From Wolbachia endosymbiont of Folsomia candida (GTDB taxonomy: Bacteria; Pseudomonadota; Alphaproteobacteria; Rickettsiales; Anaplasmataceae): a stretch of 64,000 bases of DNA. A program made the position numbers and the translations under genes. Below the pieces are notes generated by a model. It did not search any database. It was not told the origin of the DNA and worked only from the letters and a program-made list of their open reading frames with translations. This document shows positions 55,140 through 64,000 of this stretch, one piece after another. The DNA lies in contig NZ_CP015510.2 of NCBI RefSeq assembly GCF_001931755.2, positions 372,001-436,000 of the forward strand, given 5' to 3'. How positions within the stretch are numbered: position 1 is the stretch's first letter; each line of letters begins with the position of its first letter.

Positions 55140-58100
55140 TCATCCGATTCTTACTCCAGCTTTTACCCATGAAGACTCAGCTCTAACTCTTTCAGCATAG
55201 CTTAATCGTTTAGATGTTGATGTATCATTTAAGAAAGTGTTAGGTTTATCTTCTTGAATTGCTGGCTTAGCTTTATCTACACTTATTGGCTTTTGTTTTC
55301 CTACAAGCAACTCAACTTCTTTTTCAGCTAAGACCTCTTCTAGGTTATTCTTTAAACGATCTAGGAATTTATCAGTTTGTTTAAACTCTGGATAAGCTTT
55401 TTTTGCAGATGAGTATAAGGTTTTTGATATTTCAGAGAGTTTATCATTTCTTCTTATTTGTCCAACTATAGTCGATTGTACTTCTATAGGATTAAAATTT
55501 GAATTGTTATCTTGTATACCACAACTCCTTGCTGTACGCTTTAGTAATGTATCGAATCCTAGGGTAATACTCGATGCATAGCCCTGTGCTTCTAATAAGG
55601 ATATAGATTGACCTTCTGTAGAGATAGGCTTCTTACCTGTAACTTTCCTTATAAATACATCCAATAGCAGTATTGTACCATCAACATTTACTCGCGCATC
55701 GATTTGTGATAGTGAGCCTTGAGTTGTATTGTTTTCAGGTAAAGCGGACCTAGAATTAAATAACCCACCTATAGAACCTTTTACCCAACCGAATAAATCA
55801 TTTATCAACGAAGATGTTCTTGTAGCACTGCTTGTAGCTTTCTCCTCAACCATGACAGGAGTGGCATTATTTTGGGCAACAAAAAGTTCAAGATCATCTG
55901 TAATAGGAATCTCTTTAATAGCACGACGGCCGCGTTGATGTTCTGTAGTATTTCGATGATTTAATAGATCAACAATTTCTCTTTTACCTTGCTGTTCTGC
56001 CATATGAAGAGCTGTCTCACCACTATCAGTTCTAGCATTAATGTTAGCTCTCTTATTCAGTAATGCTAAAATTGTTTTTTTATTACCACTTGATACTGCC
56101 CAATGAAGAGCTGTCCACCCTCCTATTGTTTTTGCATTAACGTCAACACCTTTATTCAGTAAAGCTAAAACTATTTCTTCATTACCTTTTTCAGCAGCTT
56201 TGTGTAGTGGTGTCCAATGGCCATTAGTTTTAGCATCAACATCTGCTCCTTTATCTATAAGATATTTTACTAGATCTAAATTATTAGAAGATGCTGCTTC
56301 GTGGAGAATAGTATTGCCATAATTGTCTTTAGTGTTAATACCAACGCTCTTCTCCTCTACTAGATATTTTACTAGATCTAAGTTGCCAGAATAAGCAGCA
56401 TAGTGAAGAGAAGTCTTACCGTCATTGTCTTTAGCGGTTACATCAACTTCCTTCTCGTCTACTAGGTATCGTACCAGATCCAAACTTCCAGAAAATGCAG
56501 CATGGTGAATTGGAGTCCTACCATCATTTGCTCTACTGTTCACATCAACTTCCTTCTCATCTACTAGATATTTTACTATGTCTAAATTACCAGAAGATGC
56601 AGCTTCGTGAAGGATAGTATTACCATCATTAGCCTTTGTGTTAGCATCAACTTTCTTCTCATCTATAAGACGTTTTATTAAACCCCAGTTAAGCCATTCA
56701 TAGTAATAAGGATTATAAATCTTTTGCGTATCTTTCTCTGCTACACAACTATAAATACCATTTCTTATGTCCATGCCTACAAGTAAGTATTTAAATTCTT
56801 CTTCGTCACTTAATTCTTCTAGCTGGGTTATACCATATTTACTTATTAAATGCTGAATCTCTGATACTTCTGATAAATCTACCTCTATTGTTTGGTTAAA
56901 CTTCAGCACAGAAACATGGTTCCAATTCTCTATCGTAAAACTATCTTTGGCAGCAAAACATTGATCCAGATCTTTAAGTAACAAGTGCTTTTCTTTATCA
57001 TGATCTTTTAATGATAAATTAGTGTGGCCTTTTGCTATCAGCCATCTTAAAGCTTCCACTACCTGATTATCTTGTAAAACTTCTTTTAGCTTTTCTTTGT
57101 TATAAAAAGTAGAATACGCAGCGACAAACTCTTGTTGATCTTCCATTGAATCAAAACCTAGGCAGCTATAAGTATCAATACCATTTACTATTCCATTACT
57201 TGCAAATAAGTATTTTAGGCCATTTACTATTTTGCCGTTTAACTTTTCTAATTGTTCATCCAAAGCATTACTTTGAGCAGCTTTGTTGATTACAGCCTGA
57301 ATTTCTGCAACTTCTGACAAATCAAATTTATCTAATTTTCTGACTTCTATTGATGATTTATCTTCCTGACCAAACCTCAACATTGAAACTCTATGATCTG
57401 TGTCGTTCCAATTCTTTATGACAAACGTGGCATTATTTTGAGCAGCAAAAAAGACAAGATCATTGTTATCAACTGATACCTCAATACCAGAAGGGTCTTT
57501 AAGTAATAATATTCCTACTCGTTTATCATCTGGCTCTACTGTAGTTAAACTGCCATTTACAAACCTCTGGTTGTGATGAATAGTAGAGTTAAAACTAGAC
57601 ATCCTATATTCTCTAAAACTGTCATAATAGCTACTTCTTATCTCATCTTGATAATTTATTGCAATTTTGGCTAATTCAGATAACTGCTTAGAACTTAGCT
57701 TTTCTTTACTACGAAAATTTAATGTAAAGTTTCCATATTGGTTGCCATAGAAGTTTTCTACCTTAACTATTAGCGGTTGATCATCCATTAACATGAGGTC
57801 ATTTCCATATCTATAAAACCTTATGTCATCTAGCTTAGCGTCCACTATAACTTCTGGATTATTTTGCACCTTTTCTGCCGATAATAAAAACATGTACTGA
57901 CCTTTTGTCGCATGGAAGAAAGGTACTAGCTGCACATAAGACTGTTTACTTGGCCATGGTAAAAATGTGTTTTTGTCTTTATCTATTATTGTTAAGTGTC
58001 TATAACTGCTATTTCTAAAGAAATTTTCTACTTTGATGTTTGCTGTTACGTTGCCTGTAGCTATATGCAAATCATCTTCAACTCTATTGGTTTCAATTGA

Positions 58101-61100
58101 ATCTGTAGGTAAGTAAAGTATATCAAGAGCTTTTTTCTCATCGTAGTTGTTGATTGTAACATTAGCTTTCTCACATGAAATCAGACTATAAACATCACTT
58201 TCTTCATTACCTTGAGCAAAAGTGACATTTTGAGTTAGCGGTATTACATCACTACCTTCAGAGCCAAAGATCATATTGTTTCTTGCTGTGTCCCTCACTA
58301 CTCCATAGACTGTATAGTTGCCATTAACTTGAGAAATTTCTTGGTAGCGCTGAGCAACTTCAGCTCTAGTTGTTAAATTAGTTTCTGCTTTTAAGTTGAA
58401 GTGTGTAGAATTTGACTGAATGATAGGTTCAATAACACTGCCATACTTATCGATCAGTAGATAATGATGATTATTCTCTTTATCTAAATAATTTTGAACA
58501 TCAAGTGTAAATGTACCACTATTTCCACTATTACCTTTAATCTCTATTGATAACGTATTGTTTGTAGATGAATAACTAATATTTGAAGCTCTTTGTAATA
58601 ATGCAGTATCAGAAAATATTACAAATCCTTTGCCTTCACCCCTTATTTCAGCATGACCAGCACTTGGTTTAATGTAAAAAGTATTGTCAGATTCATTACT
58701 TACTACCTTAGTATTTCCTGTAACTATCACCTTTCTGCAGTTACTTACAACATCGCTATTTCCACTATTACCACCACGACTATCTATTACTATTTTATTA
58801 TTCATGTTCTGACAATCAACATGTTCTGCTTCTGCCTTTCTACCAATAAAATGATTAATATTTTCAGCAGTCATTTGGGCTTCTTGAGTGGTGACGATAT
58901 TATTTTCATAAGATAATCCTTTACTTTTTAACTGGCTCACATCAAGTACATTAGTTGCATTTGCTGTGCCACCAGAAACCCTACCAAAGAAATTATCATC
59001 GGTTAAAGTAAAGACATTGCTGGTATGATTGCTGCCATATATTTTTGCTCCACCTTGGGCAATATTGAATTGATTATTATACTTACTGCTACTTACTATC
59101 AGACCATTTCCATTTACCAAACTTAAATCAAACACCATAGTTGGGTTTTCCATAGTATCATTCTTACGGCCAACTATTATAGCATTGTGACAATGATAAA
59201 TAGCTGTAGAAGAATTGCTGTACAATGCAGGGCTATCGCCATACCCACTATCCCAATGAGGGACAAGAAAATCACTATGAGGAACAGTGTACACTGGTTT
59301 TCTACCAATGAAGCTGTTGTCATATTCGTAATCACGGTGAGTAAACTGAGGAAGACAAAGCATTTCTGCTTCAGAAGAAGGAGATACTGGAACAATACGT
59401 GATAAATTTCGACCATTTCTTTTGTTGCTTGGGCTGGACATACCAATAGAGCTACTACTTGGTTCCACTTTCACCTCTTTTGGTTTTGGTAATAATTCTT
59501 TGATTGCTTCTTCTAAGTCCTGGTGGTCAGGAATATGAATATCGTTTCTTAATTTGGCACCTATGATAGATTGCTCCATGTCACCTATCATTCTTTTAGA
59601 ACGAGAATGAGTATCATCGACAAATCTAATCTCTCCAAGCCCCATACCATAAGCAGCTACCTGAGTATTGTTCTGCAGATGTTCCCATGCTTGCTCAGCT
59701 AATTTATTTACTACATCTTTCCTTGCTGCAAGGTATTGTACATCCTCAGGTGGTAGTTGCAGGGCAAATGTATGCCAAAATAGTCGAAACTCTTGATTAG
59801 TTGTTAATTTATACTTCTTATACTCAATGACCATACTTGTACCACTATAAAGTCCTTGACCAATAAGAATTCCAAGACCAACTACAGTGCCAACACCTGG
59901 TTTTCCAAGAGCGGTAAATGCAACACCAGATACAACTGATGCACCAGAGAAAGTAACTCCTGCTATGCTATCTCTCCATTCCTTTGAACCTTTTTTACTA
60001 TTTGCTAAATCAATTGATGAACTGACTAAATCATAGATATCAAACGGACTTGAGATCAGGCCAGCAAATCCTCTTGTTAAGAAAATACCATGTTTCATCT
60101 GTTTAATAATTTGTGGCGCTACTTTTACCACACCATCTTCAATTAGCTGTGAAAAAAGGGAAAAACCAATTTCTCCAGAGCCAAGTAAAAAACCTTGAGT
60201 GTCTCCATAGCGTATTGAATGAGCAATATCGTAATAGCCTTTAGCCATACTGATTCTTCCTGCTGCATTAGTGAGTCTATTTGGCCAATGTTTAGTATTT
60301 GCAACTTCAAGGTAATAAGGAAGAGCTTTAATTGACTGCTCTACTCTACCACTCAGAATTTTATTCAACTCATAAGAATTTAACTTTTGACCATTCTCAG
60401 AAAGTACTAAGTCTTGTATAGTATTAGCATCCTTAACTTCATTAATTGATCCTGAAAAAGGAAGAGAAGAAGTTGTTTGTACTATATCTTGAATAACTTC
60501 CTTTTTATTACCTTTAAGGTTTTCTAGATATTCACGAGCTGTGATCTTTATTTTACCTGAACTTAAATTTTGCGCTAAATCTTCGCTACTCATCTCAGAA
60601 TTAATAAGTACTGGAGCACTTCCCTCTGCATGTAATTTAGCTCCCATATCATACAATGTTACTCGAGATATCTTCTCACCATTTACATCAATCAGGCCAT
60701 ATTCTTGATCTTGCAGAGAAAGAAGATGACGTTCTGTTTGTATTGGTTTTGTTAAGATTTCCTTCTGTGCAGTAGTTAATGCATTATTTGCTTGAGCAAC
60801 ATCAAAATATTCTACTAAGAATCCTTCTTCAGCGAGTTCATAGTCAGCATACTTTACCCCTTTTTCTACAATTTTCATCAATTGATCAACATTTTTTAAA
60901 TTAGATACCAAAGCAACATTACTATCAAAATATGTGTAACTATCACCAGTACGATAAATTGCAACTACATGATTACTTGTAACTAAATGAATTGCAAAGT
61001 CGTCAGTGAGTTCACTTACATAATGAGATAGATCTTCAAGTGTTTTGTAGCTCTTAATGTGGCTTAAAGATGAAGGTAAACTACTTGCGGGTAGAGTTAA

Positions 61101-64000
61101 CTCTTGTTCAACGCTACTCAGCAATCGACTTAAAGCAAAGATCTCTTGTTCTTCTCTTTTAGATATCTGCTTACCTTGGGCTATTCGTTCATAAAGCTCC
61201 GCTGAGGTTTGTAGGTTGGCTAAAAATGATTCATGTACTTGCTGTCCTAAAAACAACCCTTGAGAAAACACTCGAGTAATAGCTGCACATTTTCCATTCA
61301 TCTTAATATTTCGGCTTTCAAATGATGGTAAGTATAGTCCTTGCTTTACTGCTTTTGTTTCAGATCCAGGAAAGTTACTTTCTATATACTTACTTAAATG
61401 TGTAAAAGCTTTTTGTTGCTTCTTATTAGATTGTATTTGTTGATTTAAATTACTGAAAGGTTCATTTGTTACACTAAGAAGCAAACCTGTAATTGTTTGA
61501 AGATTCTCATTTTCTGGATCTTGAGCTAATTTTTCTTGTGCTATATCTAATGGTGTTTTCCCATTTTTATCTTTTATGTTCGGATTTGCTTGTTTATCCA
61601 GCAATAACTGTACTAACTCTTGATAACCATCTTTTGCAGCCCAATGTAATAATGTAAAACCACTGTTATCAGTAGCACCAATAATTGCCTCTTCATTAAT
61701 GGCAGCCATAACTTTTTGCTGTCTATTGCTTTTTATTGAATCAAATAAATCCTTAGTTGATTTTAAAATATTCTTTACTAAATCATCCTTAGCATCGTAA
61801 AATGGAGTTTTACCGGCAAATTTAACTTCAAAATTCGCTCCTTTTTCTAACAAAGCTTTAACTATCCCAGGATATCCGTTTTTAGATGCAAAATACAATG
61901 GTGTTCTTTTACTGTTATCTCTAGCATTAACATCAGCACCATTATTCAATAAAACTTTAACAACCTTCAATTTACCTTCTTCTGCTGCCAAGTGTAATGG
62001 TGTAATGCCTTGATTATCTCGCGCATCAACCTGAGCACCTTTACTCAGTAAAGCTTTAACAACCTCTTTATGGTCCTTGTCTGCTGCGAAGTGCAATGGT
62101 TTATAACCATCAGTACTAGGAGCTTCAATACCTGCTCCATTTTGTAGAAGAGTAACAACAATCTCCTTGTTACCACCTAATGCTGCATAGTGTAATGGGG
62201 TTCCTATTTGACTATAAGTATGAACATCTTGTAGTGATTGTTGTATTAAAAATTTTGTAATCTCGTTGTTTCCATCAAAAGCAGCCAAGTGTAGTGCTAT
62301 TAACTCTCCATTACCATTAGTTTCTTCTCGCTTAGTTCTTAATGACATCAACGCTGCATTTTCACTTACAAGATATTTTACAACTCCCAAGCGCTTATTT
62401 TCATCAACCCAAAGCCTACCATTTTCACTCAACAGCTCATCATCTTTATAAAAACTGGCTCCCCCAGCAGCATGGTGCAAAGATGTATATCCAAACTTGT
62501 CACATGTACCAATTGCTATCCTCTTATCTTCAATAAAAAATTTAACTATTTCCTTATGGCCAAACATAGCAGCAACATGCAGCGGGATTTCACCGTTTCC
62601 ATTTCTAGCATTAGAGTCAGCACCAACTTGAGTGCTTGTGAGATATTTAATAATTTCTAAATTTCCTGCTCTAGCAGCACGATGTAATAATGTCCAATCG
62701 CCATTATTTTTTATTGTATTTATCACGTTGGTTTGCTGAAACAGAGCTACAATCCCCTTAAAATCTTCTTCACTTCTAAAATCAACAGCATGGTATAGTG
62801 GTGTTTCATCATCGTGATTTTTCTTCACTGAAGCACCTTTCTTAATAAGAAAGTCAATAGTGTTCAGATTACTATATTTTGCAGCATAGTGTAGTAGTGT
62901 GTACTCTTTGGTACCAAGCTTTATATCATTTATATCACTCGGTGTAAGATTAAGGCAATAACCTATCTTTGCAGAGTTACTGTATCGTAAAGAATCCAAT
63001 AGTTCTAATTCAATAACTTTTTTATAATAGCGCGTACAAAACTCATCGAAGCGATCACCAGATATATTTGGCAAGTCAATATTCATTTCGATTGTAGAAA
63101 ATTTTCTTTCTTCTAAAACATACTTAAAATGACTTATCCAGTAATGTGACAGCTCGATAGTATTTTTAATTAAATTCTCATGTTTCTTAACAAGTGCCTT
63201 ATTTAATTTCTCTCTAAAGTCGTTTATCTTATTCTCTCCAAGAAACGCAATGATATCGCCTAATTTGGCTTCTTTGCTACCCACTATTTCATTTGCTAGT
63301 TCTCCTAGCTTATTTGATGTATTTTTTAAAGTATTTGATACTTTCTTTAATATAAATTTCCAATTAAACTCACTATCTTTTTTAAGTGTATTAATATGCT
63401 TTTCAACATTCTGTAACTCTTTAGGTATTTTGCTGTCAAGTTCATCTATTTTGCTGCCATCAGAATCAATCAAATATTCTTTCATTTTTGCATCTTCAAC
63501 CAATCCTTTTAGTGCAATTATCAGCTTTCTTTTCTCAACAAGCATATGTGCATTATTAAATACCCAAACACTTGCATCAGAATGTACATTCTCTACTTTT
63601 AATAAAGTATTCTCAAACATACCACCATGTGCCAGATAGTTACGCAATGACGTTCTATCAAGTATTATGGAATCATGATGCATAATTGAACGCTCTAACT
63701 CAAACTTAGGTTCTACTTCTACTAAGATATCTAATAAGCCACATAGAACAACCTCTACTGCAGCTTGTAGTTTTTTATCAACGGAAAATTCATTCTGTTC
63801 CTTAGGAAGGATACCTTTTAGTTCACTTAACCTTCTTTTAAAATTAGTTTTGGAATGTTGCTCCTTTTCTTTTACCAGAGCTTTAAAAAATACATCATTT
63901 AACAACTTCCTATCTTCCTCTGGCAATTTTTTATCTTCCTTGTTATTTAAATTAGAAAGCAAATCATTGAAATGCTGAGCAATATCTTTAAAAGTTTTAC
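55140..64000 (-). CDS. Giant ankyrin / cysteine protease / pore / latrotoxin-CTD protein (5' end beyond window)
   Basis: At least 2,950 residues; the frame is still open at 64000, so TTG 63962 is not a proven start (numbering below is from it). Order: helical N-terminus with HEPN-like LRNYLAHGG near 105; ankyrin repeats about 345-825; a YopT-like C58 protease with C892 (NGKCAAITRVFSQG), H998 (SNHVVAIYR) and D1013 (YFDSN); a TcdA/TcdB-pore-like hydrophobic region about 1220-1440 (GFAGLISSPFDIYDLVSSSI); a basic SRSKRMI near 1455; a long beta-rich stretch with RTX-like GSEGSDVI; ankyrin repeats about 2420-2675; QRGRRAIKE, a furin-type site; and a latrotoxin C-terminal domain about 2750-2900 (GTILLLDVFIRKVTGKK, LLEAQGYASSITLGF). 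Such proteins mark the eukaryotic association module of phage WO and probably act on arthropod cells. No stop or frameshift is seen. Confidence 0.92.
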   Translation of the reverse strand, partial: KTFKDIAQHFNDLLSNLNNKEDKKLPEEDRKLLNDVFFKALVKEKEQHSKTNFKRRLSELKGILPKEQNEFSVDKKLQAAVEVVLCGLLDILVEVEPKFELERSIMHHDSIILDRTSLRNYLAHGGMFENTLLKVENVHSDASVWVFNNAHMLVEKRKLIIALKGLVEDAKMKEYLIDSDGSKIDELDSKIPKELQNVEKHINTLKKDSEFNWKFILKKVSNTLKNTSNKLGELANEIVGSKEAKLGDIIAFLGENKINDFREKLNKALVKKHENLIKNTIELSHYWISHFKYVLEERKFSTIEMNIDLPNISGDRFDEFCTRYYKKVIELELLDSLRYSNSAKIGYCLNLTPSDINDIKLGTKEYTLLHYAAKYSNLNTIDFLIKKGASVKKNHDDETPLYHAVDFRSEEDFKGIVALFQQTNVINTIKNNGDWTLLHRAARAGNLEIIKYLTSTQVGADSNARNGNGEIPLHVAAMFGHKEIVKFFIEDKRIAIGTCDKFGYTSLHHAAGGASFYKDDELLSENGRLWVDENKRLGVVKYLVSENAALMSLRTKREETNGNGELIALHLAAFDGNNEITKFLIQQSLQDVHTYSQIGTPLHYAALGGNKEIVVTLLQNGAGIEAPSTDGYKPLHFAADKDHKEVVKALLSKGAQVDARDNQGITPLHLAAEEGKLKVVKVLLNNGADVNARDNSKRTPLYFASKNGYPGIVKALLEKGANFEVKFAGKTPFYDAKDDLVKNILKSTKDLFDSIKSNRQQKVMAAINEEAIIGATDNSGFTLLHWAAKDGYQELVQLLLDKQANPNIKDKNGKTPLDIAQEKLAQDPENENLQTITGLLLSVTNEPFSNLNQQIQSNKKQQKAFTHLSKYIESNFPGSETKAVKQGLYLPSFESRNIKMNGKCAAITRVFSQGLFLGQQVHESFLANLQTSAELYERIAQGKQISKREEQEIFALSRLLSSVEQELTLPASSLPSSLSHIKSYKTLEDLSHYVSELTDDFAIHLVTSNHVVAIYRTGDSYTYFDSNVALVSNLKNVDQLMKIVEKGVKYADYELAEEGFLVEYFDVAQANNALTTAQKEILTKPIQTERHLLSLQDQEYGLIDVNGEKISRVTLYDMGAKLHAEGSAPVLINSEMSSEDLAQNLSSGKIKITAREYLENLKGNKKEVIQDIVQTTSSLPFSGSINEVKDANTIQDLVLSENGQKLNSYELNKILSGRVEQSIKALPYYLEVANTKHWPNRLTNAAGRISMAKGYYDIAHSIRYGDTQGFLLGSGEIGFSLFSQLIEDGVVKVAPQIIKQMKHGIFLTRGFAGLISSPFDIYDLVSSSIDLANSKKGSKEWRDSIAGVTFSGASVVSGVAFTALGKPGVGTVVGLGILIGQGLYSGTSMVIEYKKYKLTTNQEFRLFWHTFALQLPPEDVQYLAARKDVVNKLAEQAWEHLQNNTQVAAYGMGLGEIRFVDDTHSRSKRMIGDMEQSIIGAKLRNDIHIPDHQDLEEAIKELLPKPKEVKVEPSSSSIGMSSPSNKRNGRNLSRIVPVSPSSEAEMLCLPQFTHRDYEYDNSFIGRKPVYTVPHSDFLVPHWDSGYGDSPALYSNSSTAIYHCHNAIIVGRKNDTMENPTMVFDLSLVNGNGLIVSSSKYNNQFNIAQGGAKIYGSNHTSNVFTLTDDNFFGRVSGGTANATNVLDVSQLKSKGLSYENNIVTTQEAQMTAENINHFIGRKAEAEHVDCQNMNNKIVIDSRGGNSGNSDVVSNCRKVIVTGNTKVVSNESDNTFYIKPSAGHAEIRGEGKGFVIFSDTALLQRASNISYSSTNNTLSIEIKGNSGNSGTFTLDVQNYLDKENNHHYLLIDKYGSVIEPIIQSNSTHFNLKAETNLTTRAEVAQRYQEISQVNGNYTVYGVVRDTARNNMIFGSEGSDVIPLTQNVTFAQGNEESDVYSLISCEKANVTINNYDEKKALDILYLPTDSIETNRVEDDLHIATGNVTANIKVENFFRNSSYRHLTIIDKDKNTFLPWPSKQSYVQLVPFFHATKGQYMFLLSAEKVQNNPEVIVDAKLDDIRFYRYGNDLMLMDDQPLIVKVENFYGNQYGNFTLNFRSKEKLSSKQLSELAKIAINYQDEIRSSYYDSFREYRMSSFNSTIHHNQRFVNGSLTTVEPDDKRVGILLLKDPSGIEVSVDNNDLVFFAAQNNATFVIKNWNDTDHRVSMLRFGQEDKSSIEVRKLDKFDLSEVAEIQAVINKAAQSNALDEQLEKLNGKIVNGLKYLFASNGIVNGIDTYSCLGFDSMEDQQEFVAAYSTFYNKEKLKEVLQDNQVVEALRWLIAKGHTNLSLKDHDKEKHLLLKDLDQCFAAKDSFTIENWNHVSVLKFNQTIEVDLSEVSEIQHLISKYGITQLEELSDEEEFKYLLVGMDIRNGIYSCVAEKDTQKIYNPYYYEWLNWGLIKRLIDEKKVDANTKANDGNTILHEAASSGNLDIVKYLVDEKEVDVNSRANDGRTPIHHAAFSGSLDLVRYLVDEKEVDVTAKDNDGKTSLHYAAYSGNLDLVKYLVEEKSVGINTKDNYGNTILHEAASSNNLDLVKYLIDKGADVDAKTNGHWTPLHKAAEKGNEEIVLALLNKGVDVNAKTIGGWTALHWAVSSGNKKTILALLNKRANINARTDSGETALHMAEQQGKREIVDLLNHRNTTEHQRGRRAIKEIPITDDLELFVAQNNATPVMVEEKATSSATRTSSLINDLFGWVKGSIGGLFNSRSALPENNTTQGSLSQIDARVNVDGTILLLDVFIRKVTGKKPISTEGQSISLLEAQGYASSITLGFDTLLKRTARSCGIQDNNSNFNPIEVQSTIVGQIRRNDKLSEISKTLYSSAKKAYPEFKQTDKFLDRLKNNLEEVLAEKEVELLVGKQKPISVDKAKPAIQEDKPNTFLNDTSTSKRLSYAERVRAESSWVKAGVRIG

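Overview
The window is AT-rich, and its gene families point to a Wolbachia chromosome: WO-type prophage tail modules, many ankyrin-repeat proteins, a latrotoxin-C-terminal giant protein, several insertion sequences, group II intron debris and short palindromic repeats sit among a few conserved alphaproteobacterial genes (ligA, radA, miaB, nth, dapF, bioY, tRNA-Ala). The genus assignment comes from this gene content; no marker such as 16S or wsp is present, so no strain is named.

Layout. Positions 1-1.1 kb hold the end of a serine-recombinase mobile element plugged into an IS110 transposase gene. 1.1-7 kb holds a hypothetical coiled-coil gene, a frameshifted phage-like gene, an Rpn/PD-(D/E)XK nuclease and ligA between two small HTH genes. 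7-24 kb, all leftward apart from one PLD gene, is a WO prophage piece: ankyrin gene, N4-cytosine-type methyltransferase, patatin, membrane ankyrin, then P2-like tail genes D, X, U, T, E/E', FII and FI, a RelE-type toxin-antitoxin pair, and tail-fibre and DUF4815-type genes. The tape measure gene is split by an IS50-type (IS4 family) insertion with a 9-bp target duplication; the fibre gene is frameshifted; the DUF4815 gene is cut by a mobile element. This prophage is therefore defective as it stands.

24.0-27.7 kb and 50.1-53.8 kb are two 3,690-bp copies, in inverted orientation, of a nested element: an IS110 transposase 5' part interrupted by a serine-recombinase element (DUF5372-like gene, small ORF, 697-aa recombinase). 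The 22.4 kb between them carries chromosomal genes (radA, a J-domain membrane protein, an amino-acid permease, miaB, nth, dapF, a GH5 hydrolase, nitroreductase, bioY, DUF1284, tRNA-Ala). It also carries a second prophage-associated cluster (PRANC-like and ankyrin genes, a 550-aa WO-type large serine integrase, DUF2924, a resolvase-like gene, an ankyrin gene). The inverted copies make this segment a candidate for inversion.

53.8-55.1 kb is a group II intron reverse transcriptase cut at its 5' end, followed by a domain V-like hairpin and the tail of an HTH gene. 55.1-64.0 kb is one giant leftward gene, still open at the right edge. It combines ankyrin arrays, a YopT-like (C58) cysteine protease triad, a TcdA/TcdB-pore-like hydrophobic region, a beta-rich stretch, a second ankyrin array, an RGRR furin-type site and a latrotoxin C-terminal domain. 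It fits the eukaryotic association module of phage WO and is the most striking gene here.
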